A DNA stretch of 31,817 nt from Chitinophagaceae bacterium (GTDB taxonomy: Bacteria; Bacteroidota; Bacteroidia; Chitinophagales; Chitinophagaceae). Of the stretch, positions 1 through 9,629 are shown piece by piece. The number at the start of each line of letters is the position of its first letter. Position 1 is the stretch's first letter. The DNA is taken from positions 1 to 31,817 of the forward strand of contig DPWF01000069.1 of the NCBI GenBank assembly GCA_003526435.1. The letters are read 5' to 3'. The notes under the pieces are model-generated. The model saw only the letters and a list, made by a program, of their open reading frames with translations, did no database searches and was not told the DNA's origin. The translations under genes and the position numbers were made by a program.

Positions 1-15
1 GAAATAATAAATATA

Positions 16-50
16 GAATATCCAACCCCCAATTTCGAAGTTGGATATTC
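16..50. repeat. 11-bp perfect inverted repeat (hairpin)
   Basis: Arms 16-26 and 40-50 are perfectly complementary (11 bp) around a 13-base loop. The hairpin lies beyond the strong terminator of the adhesin gene, so it may be a second terminator, the 3' end of a gene beyond the left edge, or an intergenic palindrome like others in this window. No T-run adjoins it. Confidence 0.55.
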
Positions 51-54
51 AACA

Positions 55-73
55 TTTCTCTGTTCCTCTGTTC
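55..73 (-). repeat. Copy 1 of a gene-oriented 3'-end repeat
   Basis: The 19 bases differ at one position from the matching part of the 28-bp repeat at 20842-20869. Read on the minus strand they follow the adhesin gene and its terminator. Related copies are at 19862-19889, 20842-20869 and, degenerate, 24130-24147. All four have the same orientation relative to the gene that ends next to them. Confidence 0.6.
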
Positions 74-107
74 AAAAAAAGGACCCGCTTCCTTGTGAAG
101 CGGGTCC
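74..107 (-). terminator. Rho-independent terminator of the giant adhesin gene
   Basis: A perfect 11-bp GC-rich stem (81-91 with 97-107) closes a 5-base loop. On the minus strand it is followed directly by seven T (A-run 74-80). It lies about 60 bases after the stop of the minus-strand adhesin gene, so it should end that transcript. Confidence 0.9.
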
Positions 108-169
108 AGGGCTGTATTCAGCTGGGGGGTAAAGTGCTTGTTCGTTCGTAATCCCCCCGGACTATGTAC

Positions 170-3100
170 TTATCGCACTTTGATCAACTGAATGGTTTTT
201 CTACGGTTACCCTGTACCAGTTCGGCAAAGTAGTTACCCGCATGGAAATTATGTCCAACCTGTATGGTACTGTTCGATCCAAGTTTCGCACGGCTCTCTA
301 CCACCCTGCCCGCTGCATCTACTACGCGTAATGTTACCGGCGCATCGTATTTGCTTTCGAGTTTCAGCGTAAAGTAGGTGCTTGACGGGTTCGGCATCAC
401 CGTTACTTTCAACTCTTCCTCCGATTTGCTTGCAGCTTGCAGCTTGCCGCTTGCAGCTACTTCCTCCGTTATACTCACTTTGTTGTTGTTCGATGTAAGT
501 GCCGTTACCGGTGCCGATGGAGCTGCACAGTTGTAACTGTTCCAGATAATATGCTTACCCTCACTCTCCACTTCTTCTGCAATGAAGAGACCCGTCATAA
601 ACACATCATCTCTGCAATCTCTGTCGCCATGACCTCTGTGGTCGCAGTCGTGGTGTCCATGACCCCTGTGTCGGCAACTGTTAGAACTGTGTGGTCTGTG
701 ATCACATCTGTCATCACCATAATTACCACCGGTTACTTTCAGTTTACCATCCGGTAAGATGATATTGGCCGTAATACGTGTATCATCTCCCTTCACATGG
801 AACTTCTCTTCATCTCTTCTGTTATCGGCCATGTAGAAAGTTACCTGGTATGCTTCGGGGTTTACGATTACATCGCTGCCAATCGTTACCTTCTTGCTTA
901 CCCTGATACCGGTATTTGGTGCAAATCTTATGTAACTGTAACCACCTGTCTTCGGTCCTTTTTCAATCTGTATTTCTTCTACGTCGATAGTGGTTGATGT
1001 AAAGCGTACGCTTGCACCTTCTTCGAGTTTAATTTTACCAAATACAGTTCCGGTTAAGGTTACATTTGAACCTTTCTTCAGGGTTATATCATCATAATTA
1101 CCATTTACGGTGGTTGTTACATTTGAATTGATGGTTTTATCCTGCAGGTATCTTGTGTTGCTGGTATTGTACTGCATGGTTGGCAGGGTTACACTGGCAA
1201 CGTCATAGATTTTGCTGTTGATTGTTACACCTTTATCAGTATCAATCCGCGGCGCTTTTACAAAACTGCCTGCACCTGTTACTGAACTATATTTATCGAA
1301 CTCGGCTTCACCTCTGCTGCTCATTACACCTACACTTCCGGTTTCTACTTTGTTATATTGACCCAGTTTTACTTCTTTCATTCCAAGAATGGTATAACTG
1401 CTCACCAGTATTTGCTTCTGGTAATTATAGGTAGCCGGCAGTTCGCTTCTGCAACCATTGGCATCTGTTGTGTACACACTGTACAAGCCATCAGCATCTG
1501 TTAAACCAAGACCTAACTGTTGTGTGGTTGCTTTTGTATTGTTGTTGTACAGCCACTGGTAAGTAAATGGTCCGCTTAAGGTACTGTTGGCAGTGAGTGT
1601 AAACTGGTTACACAATGCATCTGCTGTTGCAACCGCAATGCTGGCCACCGGTAATGGGTTGATGGTTACCGTAAAGCTGCATGTACTTATATTACCATGT
1701 ACATCGGTTACCGTGAATGTTACGGTTGATGTACCGATGGCAAAATTGCCACTTGCATTGGTGCCTGTACCTGTTCGGTTGCTGGCGCCTGTAATGCTGT
1801 AGGTAGTGCTGGCAATACCACAGTTATCAGACTGGTTCAGCACAGGAATTGTGTATTGTGTATTTCCACCTGTGTTGGCACAGAATACCTGGTTAGCGGC
1901 ACATACAATCACTGGTTTTTCGTTATCGGTTACCACTATTGTTTGTGTAGCTGTTTTGATATTACCATTTACATCGCGTACTGTCCAGGTAATAGTAGTT
2001 GTTCCAACAGGATACTCTTCTGTGAGCAGTTTATCATCGCTGCGAACACCCATTACAGTTGCTACACCACAATTATCTGCTGTTGCCGGCAGGCTGATGG
2101 CAACAGTGGCAGCACATTTACCTGCGTCGTTGTTTACGCTGATATTGTTTACGCTGATGGTTGGGTTCTCGTTATCAATCACCACCACTTCCTGTGTAGC
2201 CGTGTCTGTTACGTTACCATGAATATCTGTAACCGTCCATCTTACAATGGTTGTACCCACAGGGAAGAGAGCAGGTGCATTGTTGGTTACTGTTGCCACA
2301 CCGCAGTTGTCGCTTGTGACAGGCGTACCCAGGTTTACACTGGCCATACAGGAGCCTGGTATATTTACCACACTTACCAAGGCAGGTGCAGTAATGCCTG
2401 GTTTTTCATTATCTGTTACTATGATCGTTTGAACAACTGTTTTGATATTACCATGAATGTCTTTTACAGTCCAGGTAATAGTAGTTGTTCCAACAGGATA
2501 CTCTTCTGTTAACAGTTTATTATCGCTGCGAACACCCATTACAGTGGCCACACCGCAATTATCTGCTGTTTCAGGCAGATTAATCTGAACAGCAGCAGCA
2601 CATTTACCTGCGTCGTTGTTTACGCTGATATTGTTTACGCTGATGGTTGGGTTCTCGTTATCTATCACTACTACTTCCTGAGTAGCTGTATCTGTTACAT
2701 TACCATGTATATCTGTAACCGTCCATCTTACAATTGTGGTTCCTACAGGGAACAGCGCAGGTGCGTTATTGGTTACACTGGCTACGCCACAATTATCTGA
2801 AGTGACAGGTGTACCCAGCTCAACAGTTGCCATACAGGAGCCTGGTGTATTCACCACGCTCACCAGCGCCGGAGCAGTTATAGATGGTGCAATATTATCA
2901 ACCACGGTTACCACCGCTGTTGCTGTTGATACATTACCGTTTACATCGGTTACTGTTAAGGTAACAGTGTTCGCTCCAACATTACTGCAATCGAAACTTG
3001 TTTTGCTTAAACTGATTGATGCAATACCACAGTTATCGCTGGAGCCATTGTTGATCTGCGCAGCGGTGATACTTGCTGCACCATTGGCATTCAGTTGAAC

Positions 3101-6100
3101 TGTGATGTTTTGTGATGTGGCGATGGGCAGGATGTTGTCTACCACTGTTACTGTTGCGGTAGTAGTTGATACATTGCCGTTTACATCCGTTACTGTAAGT
3201 GTAACAGTGTTCGCGCCTACATTACTGCAATCGAAATTTGTTTTGCTTACACCGATTGATGCAATACCACAATTATCGCTTGAGCCATTGTTGATCTGCG
3301 CAGCAGTGATGCTTGCTACACCATTGGCATCCAGTTGAACTGTGATATTTTGTGATATGGCAATGGGCAGGATGTTGTCTGTTACAATTACATCAAACTC
3401 ATTTACAACTGTACTGCATGGGTTAACTGCTGTTACTACCACATGCGTTGTGCCTTTATTAAAGGTTTGTCCGCTACCTGTTCCTGTTCCGTTGCCGGTA
3501 GTGGCACCACTGAATACATAGGTTACATTCGGTGCTGGTATACCCGTTATTGCTAATGGATAACTTACTATCGCATTACATGTTGTTGCTGTTGTATTGG
3601 CCTGTACCTGTGGATTCAGGTTTACAAACACAGGATTGGTACAGGTAATTTCTGCACTGATAGCAAACTGGTACACTGCTTCGTTACAATCGCCATTATT
3701 AATTGTTACAGTTGCATTTTTTATACCTGGTGCATTGCTGTTGAATACCACATTGAAATTCACAGAAGCATTTGGTGCAACTGTTGCAGGCAATGTAATG
3801 CCGCTGATGCTGAATGCAGGTGCATCCACACCAGACAGACTGATGGTACTGATATTCAATGCAGATGTTCCTGTATTCTGTATTACAAAATTTTTGCTGA
3901 CCGGCGCATTCGGGAATGTTCCGCCGAAGTTGGTATTATTGGCCGCAGCAGTTGTGGTTGATCCTGCCGGTATATTATTTGAATTACCTGTTACATTAAT
4001 CTCAGGTGCATTTACAATCACCGAGAATGAGCAGGTTGTTGTATTACCTGAAGCATCAGTTGCTGTTACCTGTACCGGTGTAGTACCGATCGGGAAGGTT
4101 GAGCCACTTGGTATAGAATAGGTAACAACAGTACCTGAGCAATTGTCAATCGCCTGTACATCATAGGTGGCAACAGCGTTACACTGACCATCTGCTGCTG
4201 TAACAACTACATTGTTTACTGCAGGAGCGGTACTGAAGAGCTTGATACTTCTTGTTTCGATCCAGGTACCACTGCCATAACGACCATCGTTGCGTACATA
4301 GAACCTTACATAACGGGCAGATGTATTATTGAATGTAATTTCGGTAGGTTGTGTAACATTACTACCACTAAACACTCCCGGACCTACCAGTGTTTCAGGG
4401 AACATTTCTACCCATCCTGCATCCATTATCGCTGGAGCTGTAGCTGATGTAGACGGATGATAGAATCCTCGTACATGAGTAGTCTTTCCATCAGAGAACA
4501 TCTGATACACCTGTGCCAGATTAAATGTTTGTGTAGCACCCAGATCAACTACAAATACACCCGTACTATTTACACCTCCTGTATTGAAGGTAATACCAGA
4601 GTTTTGATTTGACTTGCTACTGGTGGTCATACTGTTGGTAGTCGGCGTTTCATCGCAAAGCGTACCAAAAGGTCTCCATGACTCATTACAGCCCGATCCC
4701 AGAGAAGAACCTGCATATTGAGAAGCACCATTCAATCCTGTCCATGCAACAATAGCTGCAGTTCCACCCACACTTGTTCCTCTCATAAAGTTTACCGGAG
4801 TAGAAGATGTTTGATTACTGCATGCCAGTACCGGTGGTGTTACATCCTGAACCGTTACTACAAATGTGCAGCTTGCGGTATTACCACAGGCATCTGTAAC
4901 GGTTGCAGTAACCGTTGTATTACCCACAGGGAAGAATGAACCTGAAGGATGAGAATAAGTTACAGTTGGATTTGCAGGACCCGATGTTACCGTTGCATTC
5001 GCATAAGTAACATTGGCACCACACTGGTTGGCCGGACTGGCTACCGTAATATTCGCAGGACAACTGATCGTTGGCATTGCGTAATTACTTATCGTTACCG
5101 GAGCCGATGTTGCTGAACAACCATTTTCATTGGTTACAGTTACACTGTAATTACCCACCTGGTTTACAGTGATAGATGAACCGGTAGCACCTGTGCTCCA
5201 CAAATAAGTGTTACTACCAGCACCACCAGCTAAAGCCGGACCGTTACTGATACGGGTTGGATTATTGACCATCGTACCATTGTGCACACCTGTTACATCC
5301 TGTATAGCATTACCGGAATTTTCACTGAATGAGTAAGCAGCCACCAGTCCTGATTGGGGTGCACTGATAACCTGATTATAGTTGGCACTGATCTGTGCTG
5401 CTGTTCTCGCCACATTCCATACACGCACTTCATCTAGTCTGCCATTAAAGAATCTTCCGTTTGCTCCGCCGTTTACACCATTACCCGGATTATCATAACC
5501 ACCGATATACATATTGGCAGCATTGGGTGTAATGGTATATGGCCAGCTTGTTTGCGCCGTTAACGCACCATTTACATATAGTTTAATCTGATTGGTAGAA
5601 AGGCTTGCATCAAATACCACTGCAATATGGTACCAGGTATTCAATGTTGGCTGGAATCCACTGTTCCACTGAATCGGATTGGTCCATGTACCCAGTCTGG
5701 AATGTACCACATGAACGGTTGGAGCACCTGTTTCACCAATGTTCACCATCCATCCTCTGTTATTGTTGTCATCTTCAAATTTTGCAAGGATGGTTCCGTA
5801 CTGATAAGTGCGGAGATTGATCCATGACTCTACCGTGTACTGACTGGTGAAATTGAAAGCTGCATTATTGGGGATAACGATATTATCATTTGATCCGTCG
5901 AAATCAATGGCATTACCAGCATTGGCACCGCCGGCAGAAAGTGTTACCGGACTTCCCACACAAACTGTTGTTGAACCTGCACTGCTGATTACCGGTATAG
6001 CAGGTAATGCATTTACGGTTACGGTTACAGGTGTAGATGTATTGGTACATCCTGCAGCACTGGTTACCACCACACTATAATTACCGGATTGATTCACGGT

Positions 6101-9100
6101 AATAGATGGTGTTTGCGCGCCATTGTTCCACAAATAAGATGCGCCTGATGATGCAGTTAAGGTTACAGCACCACCTGTACAGAATGTGGTTGATCCACTG
6201 GCTGTAATAGTTGCTGCAGGTGTTGGATTTACGGTGACATCAAACTGTCTTGATGTTCCGCAACCCATGGTTTCACCTGAATAATAGGATACTGCATAAA
6301 AAGTGGCAGTGATAGGTGTAGTACCTGTATTGGTGGCTGTAAACGATGGTACTGTTGCACCATCGCCATTAGGCAGACCTACATTTACATATGGAACATT
6401 ATTAGGCTGAGTCCATTTGAACACAGAACCAGCTACCGCACTGCTGAGATTAAACGGTGCGGTTACTGTTCCGTTACATACAGTAAGGTTTGCAATAGGA
6501 TCAATCACAGGTATTGGATTCACACGGATGGTAAAGCTCACCGGTGTTCCGGTACAGGTATTACCATCTGATGTATAAGAAGGCGTTACTGTAATTGTTG
6601 CATATACAGGCACTGTACCTGTATTCTGGCCAAGGAACGAAGCAATATCTCCTGTACCACTGGCCGCCAATCCGATAGAAGGATTGCTGTTGGTCCAGTT
6701 ATATACAGTTCCACTGATGCTGCCAGTAAACGCAATAGCCGTTACAGGAATGGCATTGTGACAAACTTCCTGATTGGTAATTGCATTTACCGTTGGTGTG
6801 GGCTGAACAGTTACCGTTGGTGTTGATGACATTTGTACACTACAAACAGCACCACATACAACATTACCGGAAGTCCATGAAGCAGTACCGGTTATGGTTC
6901 CATTATTAGCCGATTTTGAATCGGTCACAATCGAGCCATTGCCATCATCCATTTTATACAATGCCAGCAAACCTGTTTCAGATCCAGATAAGCAACTATT
7001 CATACTTGCAGCAATTTCTGAAGCTGTACGAACAGTATTCCAAACACGGACATCATCCAGTTTACCATTGAAATAGTTACATCCACAACCCGTACCCTGT
7101 CTGCCAATGATAAGGTTTGCTGTATTATCATTGATCTGAGCGATAGGAGATGTTTTGTTTCCTACATTCACTCCATTCAGGTAAAGCTTTACTGAAAGAT
7201 TGGATCCATTATCCTGAACTGTAATGGCAACATGACTCCAGGTGTTAGCAGGTACTGTTACATCTGACCAGGTATCATAAGCATTTCCACCACCCTGATC
7301 CCAGAAATAAAGTCTGTTTAATTCATCAATAGCCATTCCATAACCATAAGCACCCTTCATTAAAATATTTCTCCACTGACCCGATACTGCTGGGTTTACC
7401 CATGCTTCCATGGTTAACTGTCCGCCTGCACTTACATTCAGGTTATTATTGTGTGGTATGCTTACATAGGTGGTACCGTTAAAGTTTAAAGCCCCTGTAG
7501 GTTTTGTTTCTGCCAGTACATTATAAGTAGTAGTAGCAGTAATGTTTCCTGTATTGAAATTAATAGCAGCACCGGTTCCTGCGAGGGGGCCCGCCACTAT
7601 TGCATTATCTGCATTGTTACGCAGTGTGTAATAAATACCCACTTGTGAAGAGGCAAGTGTTACAGTTGATGATCCTGTTACACAAAGATTAACAGGTGTA
7701 GCCGAAACAGTTTGATTATTAATAGTTGTAACAATAACATTTGTTGGAACAGAAGTACTACTACATCCGCTGGCATTTGTAACTGTTACCGTATAGGCAC
7801 CGCCGGTGCTTACTGTAATAGATTGAGTAGTTGCTCCATTACTCCACAAATAACTACTACCTGCAGATGCAGTTAATGTTACTGATCCACCGGCACAAAT
7901 GGTTGTAGAACCACTTGCATTTATTACCGGAGCCGGAATAACAATGGGGCTGCAGGTGCCTGAAACCTGACCAGCTACCCAGTTAGAGCTGGTGCCGGTT
8001 AAGGCAAAGTTTGTAAGTGTACCTGTATTATTATTTCCACTGGCATCCGTGAGGGTATTCACGGCACTGTTATTATTATTGATATTACCCTGATTAAATT
8101 TGTAGTAAGCGGCCAACCCTGTTTGTGTACCACTCAACTCACAACTTTTATTGCTGTTGATTTCACAGGCAGATAATGCCCTGTTCCATACACGTAACTC
8201 ATCCATATTACCATTAAAGATGTTACATGCACAGGACGATGGCGACTGGCGGCCAATATTCACCGGACCATTGTCCTGAGCAAAGTTTACTGCTGCTGTT
8301 CCTGAAGGCACTCCATTGATATAGAAAGTCATGGTACCATTCTTCAGTGTAACTGCCACATGGGTCCAGGTGCCTTCGGGTACTGTTCCTGTTGAGTGCA
8401 CCCATCCGGTATTCCTATTGTAAAAATTAAGTTTGTTTGGTGAAAAACCAGGGTTATTACAGTTTACCTGTAATAAATAATCATAATCACCTTTATCGAT
8501 GATGGTGCTGTTTACGCCTGTATAATTTACCCATGATTCAATGGTAAATTCTGCACCCAGGTTCAGGGATGCACTATGGGGAACAGTAATATAGTTGTTG
8601 TTTGTTTTTACAAAATTGAGTGCGCCTGCAGGTGTAGAAAGTGTTGTAACGGTAACATAACCGGCAGCAGCATTGGTTGCATAAGTGAGCTGGTTGGTTC
8701 CATTATTGATAGAACCACCACCTGCACCATAACCTAGATCGGGGAGAGAAGTATACACCGATGGTTGTGCCACCGAATAAGAACCACCCTGTCCTCCGGA
8801 GTAACCACCACCACCGCCGCCTCTAACCAAAACATTGGATACACCGCCGCCGCCGCCGCCAAATCCTCCATCACCACCAAAATAGGATCCTGTTCTTCCC
8901 GATCCTCCTCTTGCACCATTTACAAATGCGGCACCACCTGTTGCAAATGTTGTTCCTGTTGAATTTTCTCCATTGGTCAGATAACCACCACCACCGGCAG
9001 CCGGATCATTGGTTACACCATTTTTTCCACCATTTCCATTGGTACCACCACCACCCAGATAGGTGCTATTACCCGTAGTACCTGTATTGGCAGGGTTTCC

Positions 9101-9616
9101 GGCTACATTAAGGTAAGGTGAACCATAATCTCCATTACCACCACCTCCACCACCGGCAATGAGTAAAATAGTATTGGTTGTTTTATTCACTACAAAAGAA
9201 CCGCCGCCGCCACCACCACTATTAATACTACCCTGCGCACCAAAACCACCGGTACCCCGCTGTCCTGCTACAATTTGTATAACATGACCTTGCGTTAACA
9301 TAAATTCTCCGGAAAGCACTGCACCATTACCACCTCCCGCACCGCCGCCTTTGGCACCTGCTACTTTTATGGAGTACAGACCAGTAGCAGGAACCGTCCA
9401 TTCCTGTATACCATTGTTACTCACCACGCCTGTAATGCTTGGGGATGCATACGTAAAGTTTACCTGCGTTTGTGAAGGACCATTTAAGCCGGTAGCCCCA
9501 CAGGTGGTAAATGAATAGGTTTGCGCCTGTAACTGAACAATAGCAGTAACTGCTATCATTACCAGCATGATGAATTTTTTAAAGGCCGCAGAAAAAGATA
9601 TAGTAATGTTTTTCAT
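170..9616 (-). CDS. Giant T9SS-sorted multidomain adhesin (glycine-rich, LamG, HYR, discoidin-like, beta-helix)
   Basis: The 3148-residue protein is predicted to be exported by Sec and then by the type IX system to the cell surface. Approximate layout: signal peptide 1-32 (ends LQAQ); ALK/LTK-like glycine-rich domain 40-325; LamG-type concanavalin domains 330-545, 709-922 and 1229-1460; Ig/PKD-like modules 563-628, 939-1127, 1132-1202; HYR 1512-1596; discoidin-like 1606-1795; HYR 1799-1868; an ASH-like 'choice-of-anchor D' module 1870-1992; tandem HYR-type repeats 2085-2570 (motifs SDNCGVA and PVGTT); an Ig-like module to about 2732; a predicted beta-helix 2735-3027 interrupted by a Cys/His-rich loop 2965-3004; and a type A sorting domain from about 3070 (PNPSS, AAGRVV, GNYFAEL, ending in basic residues). 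No catalytic domain was recognised, which suggests adhesion or matrix function. It follows the small secreted gene by 13 bp and ends in a strong terminator. Domain names are by motif reading; order and T9SS signal are firm. Confidence 0.93.
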   Translation of the reverse strand: MKNITISFSAAFKKFIMLVMIAVTAIVQLQAQTYSFTTCGATGLNGPSQTQVNFTYASPSITGVVSNNGIQEWTVPATGLYSIKVAGAKGGGAGGGNGAVLSGEFMLTQGHVIQIVAGQRGTGGFGAQGSINSGGGGGGSFVVNKTTNTILLIAGGGGGGNGDYGSPYLNVAGNPANTGTTGNSTYLGGGGTNGNGGKNGVTNDPAAGGGGYLTNGENSTGTTFATGGAAFVNGARGGSGRTGSYFGGDGGFGGGGGGVSNVLVRGGGGGGYSGGQGGSYSVAQPSVYTSLPDLGYGAGGGSINNGTNQLTYATNAAAGYVTVTTLSTPAGALNFVKTNNNYITVPHSASLNLGAEFTIESWVNYTGVNSTIIDKGDYDYLLQVNCNNPGFSPNKLNFYNRNTGWVHSTGTVPEGTWTHVAVTLKNGTMTFYINGVPSGTAAVNFAQDNGPVNIGRQSPSSCACNIFNGNMDELRVWNRALSACEINSNKSCELSGTQTGLAAYYKFNQGNINNNNSAVNTLTDASGNNNTGTLTNFALTGTSSNWVAGQVSGTCSPIVIPAPVINASGSTTICAGGSVTLTASAGSSYLWSNGATTQSITVSTGGAYTVTVTNASGCSSTSVPTNVIVTTINNQTVSATPVNLCVTGSSTVTLASSQVGIYYTLRNNADNAIVAGPLAGTGAAINFNTGNITATTTYNVLAETKPTGALNFNGTTYVSIPHNNNLNVSAGGQLTMEAWVNPAVSGQWRNILMKGAYGYGMAIDELNRLYFWDQGGGNAYDTWSDVTVPANTWSHVAITVQDNGSNLSVKLYLNGVNVGNKTSPIAQINDNTANLIIGRQGTGCGCNYFNGKLDDVRVWNTVRTASEIAASMNSCLSGSETGLLALYKMDDGNGSIVTDSKSANNGTITGTASWTSGNVVCGAVCSVQMSSTPTVTVQPTPTVNAITNQEVCHNAIPVTAIAFTGSISGTVYNWTNSNPSIGLAASGTGDIASFLGQNTGTVPVYATITVTPSYTSDGNTCTGTPVSFTIRVNPIPVIDPIANLTVCNGTVTAPFNLSSAVAGSVFKWTQPNNVPYVNVGLPNGDGATVPSFTATNTGTTPITATFYAVSYYSGETMGCGTSRQFDVTVNPTPAATITASGSTTFCTGGAVTLTASSGASYLWNNGAQTPSITVNQSGNYSVVVTSAAGCTNTSTPVTVTVNALPAIPVISSAGSTTVCVGSPVTLSAGGANAGNAIDFDGSNDNIVIPNNAAFNFTSQYTVESWINLRTYQYGTILAKFEDDNNNRGWMVNIGETGAPTVHVVHSRLGTWTNPIQWNSGFQPTLNTWYHIAVVFDASLSTNQIKLYVNGALTAQTSWPYTITPNAANMYIGGYDNPGNGVNGGANGRFFNGRLDEVRVWNVARTAAQISANYNQVISAPQSGLVAAYSFSENSGNAIQDVTGVHNGTMVNNPTRISNGPALAGGAGSNTYLWSTGATGSSITVNQVGNYSVTVTNENGCSATSAPVTISNYAMPTISCPANITVASPANQCGANVTYANATVTSGPANPTVTYSHPSGSFFPVGNTTVTATVTDACGNTASCTFVVTVQDVTPPVLACSNQTSSTPVNFMRGTSVGGTAAIVAWTGLNGASQYAGSSLGSGCNESWRPFGTLCDETPTTNSMTTSSKSNQNSGITFNTGGVNSTGVFVVDLGATQTFNLAQVYQMFSDGKTTHVRGFYHPSTSATAPAIMDAGWVEMFPETLVGPGVFSGSNVTQPTEITFNNTSARYVRFYVRNDGRYGSGTWIETRSIKLFSTAPAVNNVVVTAADGQCNAVATYDVQAIDNCSGTVVTYSIPSGSTFPIGTTPVQVTATDASGNTTTCSFSVIVNAPEINVTGNSNNIPAGSTTTAAANNTNFGGTFPNAPVSKNFVIQNTGTSALNISTISLSGVDAPAFSISGITLPATVAPNASVNFNVVFNSNAPGIKNATVTINNGDCNEAVYQFAISAEITCTNPVFVNLNPQVQANTTATTCNAIVSYPLAITGIPAPNVTYVFSGATTGNGTGTGSGQTFNKGTTHVVVTAVNPCSTVVNEFDVIVTDNILPIAISQNITVQLDANGVASITAAQINNGSSDNCGIASIGVSKTNFDCSNVGANTVTLTVTDVNGNVSTTTATVTVVDNILPIATSQNITVQLNANGAASITAAQINNGSSDNCGIASISLSKTSFDCSNVGANTVTLTVTDVNGNVSTATAVVTVVDNIAPSITAPALVSVVNTPGSCMATVELGTPVTSDNCGVASVTNNAPALFPVGTTIVRWTVTDIHGNVTDTATQEVVVIDNENPTISVNNISVNNDAGKCAAAVQINLPETADNCGVATVMGVRSDNKLLTEEYPVGTTTITWTVKDIHGNIKTVVQTIIVTDNEKPGITAPALVSVVNIPGSCMASVNLGTPVTSDNCGVATVTNNAPALFPVGTTIVRWTVTDIHGNVTDTATQEVVVIDNENPTISVNNISVNNDAGKCAATVAISLPATADNCGVATVMGVRSDDKLLTEEYPVGTTTITWTVRDVNGNIKTATQTIVVTDNEKPVIVCAANQVFCANTGGNTQYTIPVLNQSDNCGIASTTYSITGASNRTGTGTNASGNFAIGTSTVTFTVTDVHGNISTCSFTVTINPLPVASIAVATADALCNQFTLTANSTLSGPFTYQWLYNNNTKATTQQLGLGLTDADGLYSVYTTDANGCRSELPATYNYQKQILVSSYTILGMKEVKLGQYNKVETGSVGVMSSRGEAEFDKYSSVTGAGSFVKAPRIDTDKGVTINSKIYDVASVTLPTMQYNTSNTRYLQDKTINSNVTTTVNGNYDDITLKKGSNVTLTGTVFGKIKLEEGASVRFTSTTIDVEEIQIEKGPKTGGYSYIRFAPNTGIRVSKKVTIGSDVIVNPEAYQVTFYMADNRRDEEKFHVKGDDTRITANIILPDGKLKVTGGNYGDDRCDHRPHSSNSCRHRGHGHHDCDHRGHGDRDCRDDVFMTGLFIAEEVESEGKHIIWNSYNCAAPSAPVTALTSNNNKVSITEEVAASGKLQAASKSEEELKVTVMPNPSSTYFTLKLESKYDAPVTLRVVDAAGRVVESRAKLGSNSTIQVGHNFHAGNYFAELVQGNRRKTIQLIKVR
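428..455. repeat. Heptamer tandem array inside the adhesin gene
   Basis: Four consecutive 7-bp units (GCTTGCA, GCTTGCA, GCTTGCC, GCTTGCA) plus a partial unit lie in the coding sequence for the linker at residues 3055-3063, just before the T9SS sorting domain. Seven is not a multiple of three, so gain or loss of one unit would shift the frame and remove the sorting signal. The unit fits the GCTnnnA pattern seen at 17511-17540 and 17603-17632. Confidence 0.8.
605..725 (-). other. Cys/His/Asp/Arg-rich loop in the adhesin (candidate metal-binding segment)
   Basis: About 37 residues near 2965-3004 contain 8 His, 4 Cys, 9 Asp and 7 Arg. The core is a 10-residue tandem duplication (HRGHGHHDCD followed by HRGHGDRDCR), seen in DNA as a 30-bp period between 628 and 658. 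The flanks (LPDGKLKV before, FMTGLFIAEEV after) read as continuous beta-helix strands, so this appears to be an inserted loop. Metal binding is inferred from composition. Confidence 0.75.
1910..2881. repeat. Tandem 486-bp duplication of an HYR domain pair
   Basis: Two adjacent 486-bp units (1910-2395 and 2396-2881) each encode 162 residues holding two HYR-type domains. Long blocks are identical, for example around the two copies of GCGAACACCCATTACAG at 2043 and 2529. The units stay in frame, so recombination would change protein length without breaking it. Confidence 0.85.
2879..3358. repeat. Tandem 240-bp duplication in the adhesin
   Basis: Two 240-bp units (2879-3118 and 3119-3358) encode nearly identical 80-residue modules containing QNITVQL, SSDNCGIA and VTVVDN. 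They directly precede the 486-bp units in the protein. High DNA identity suggests recent duplication or continuing gene conversion. Confidence 0.85.
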
Positions 9617-9629
9617 GATTGCAGGTTAA

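Noticed and set aside
1806..2512. Plus-strand open frames of 138 and 218 residues opposite the adhesin gene
   Set aside because: They mirror the repeated HYR codons, have Thr/Val- or Cys-rich low-complexity translations and no family motifs. The minus-strand frame is continuous and domain-rich.
3597..4121. Plus-strand open frame of 174 residues opposite the adhesin
   Set aside because: Its hydrophobic translation is the complement of Thr/Asn/Ala-rich adhesin codons; no start context or promoter.
8843..8860. GCC/GGC trinucleotide run as a possible phase-variable microsatellite
   Set aside because: Period three within a polyglycine domain changes only glycine number and keeps the frame, so it is explained by the domain's composition.
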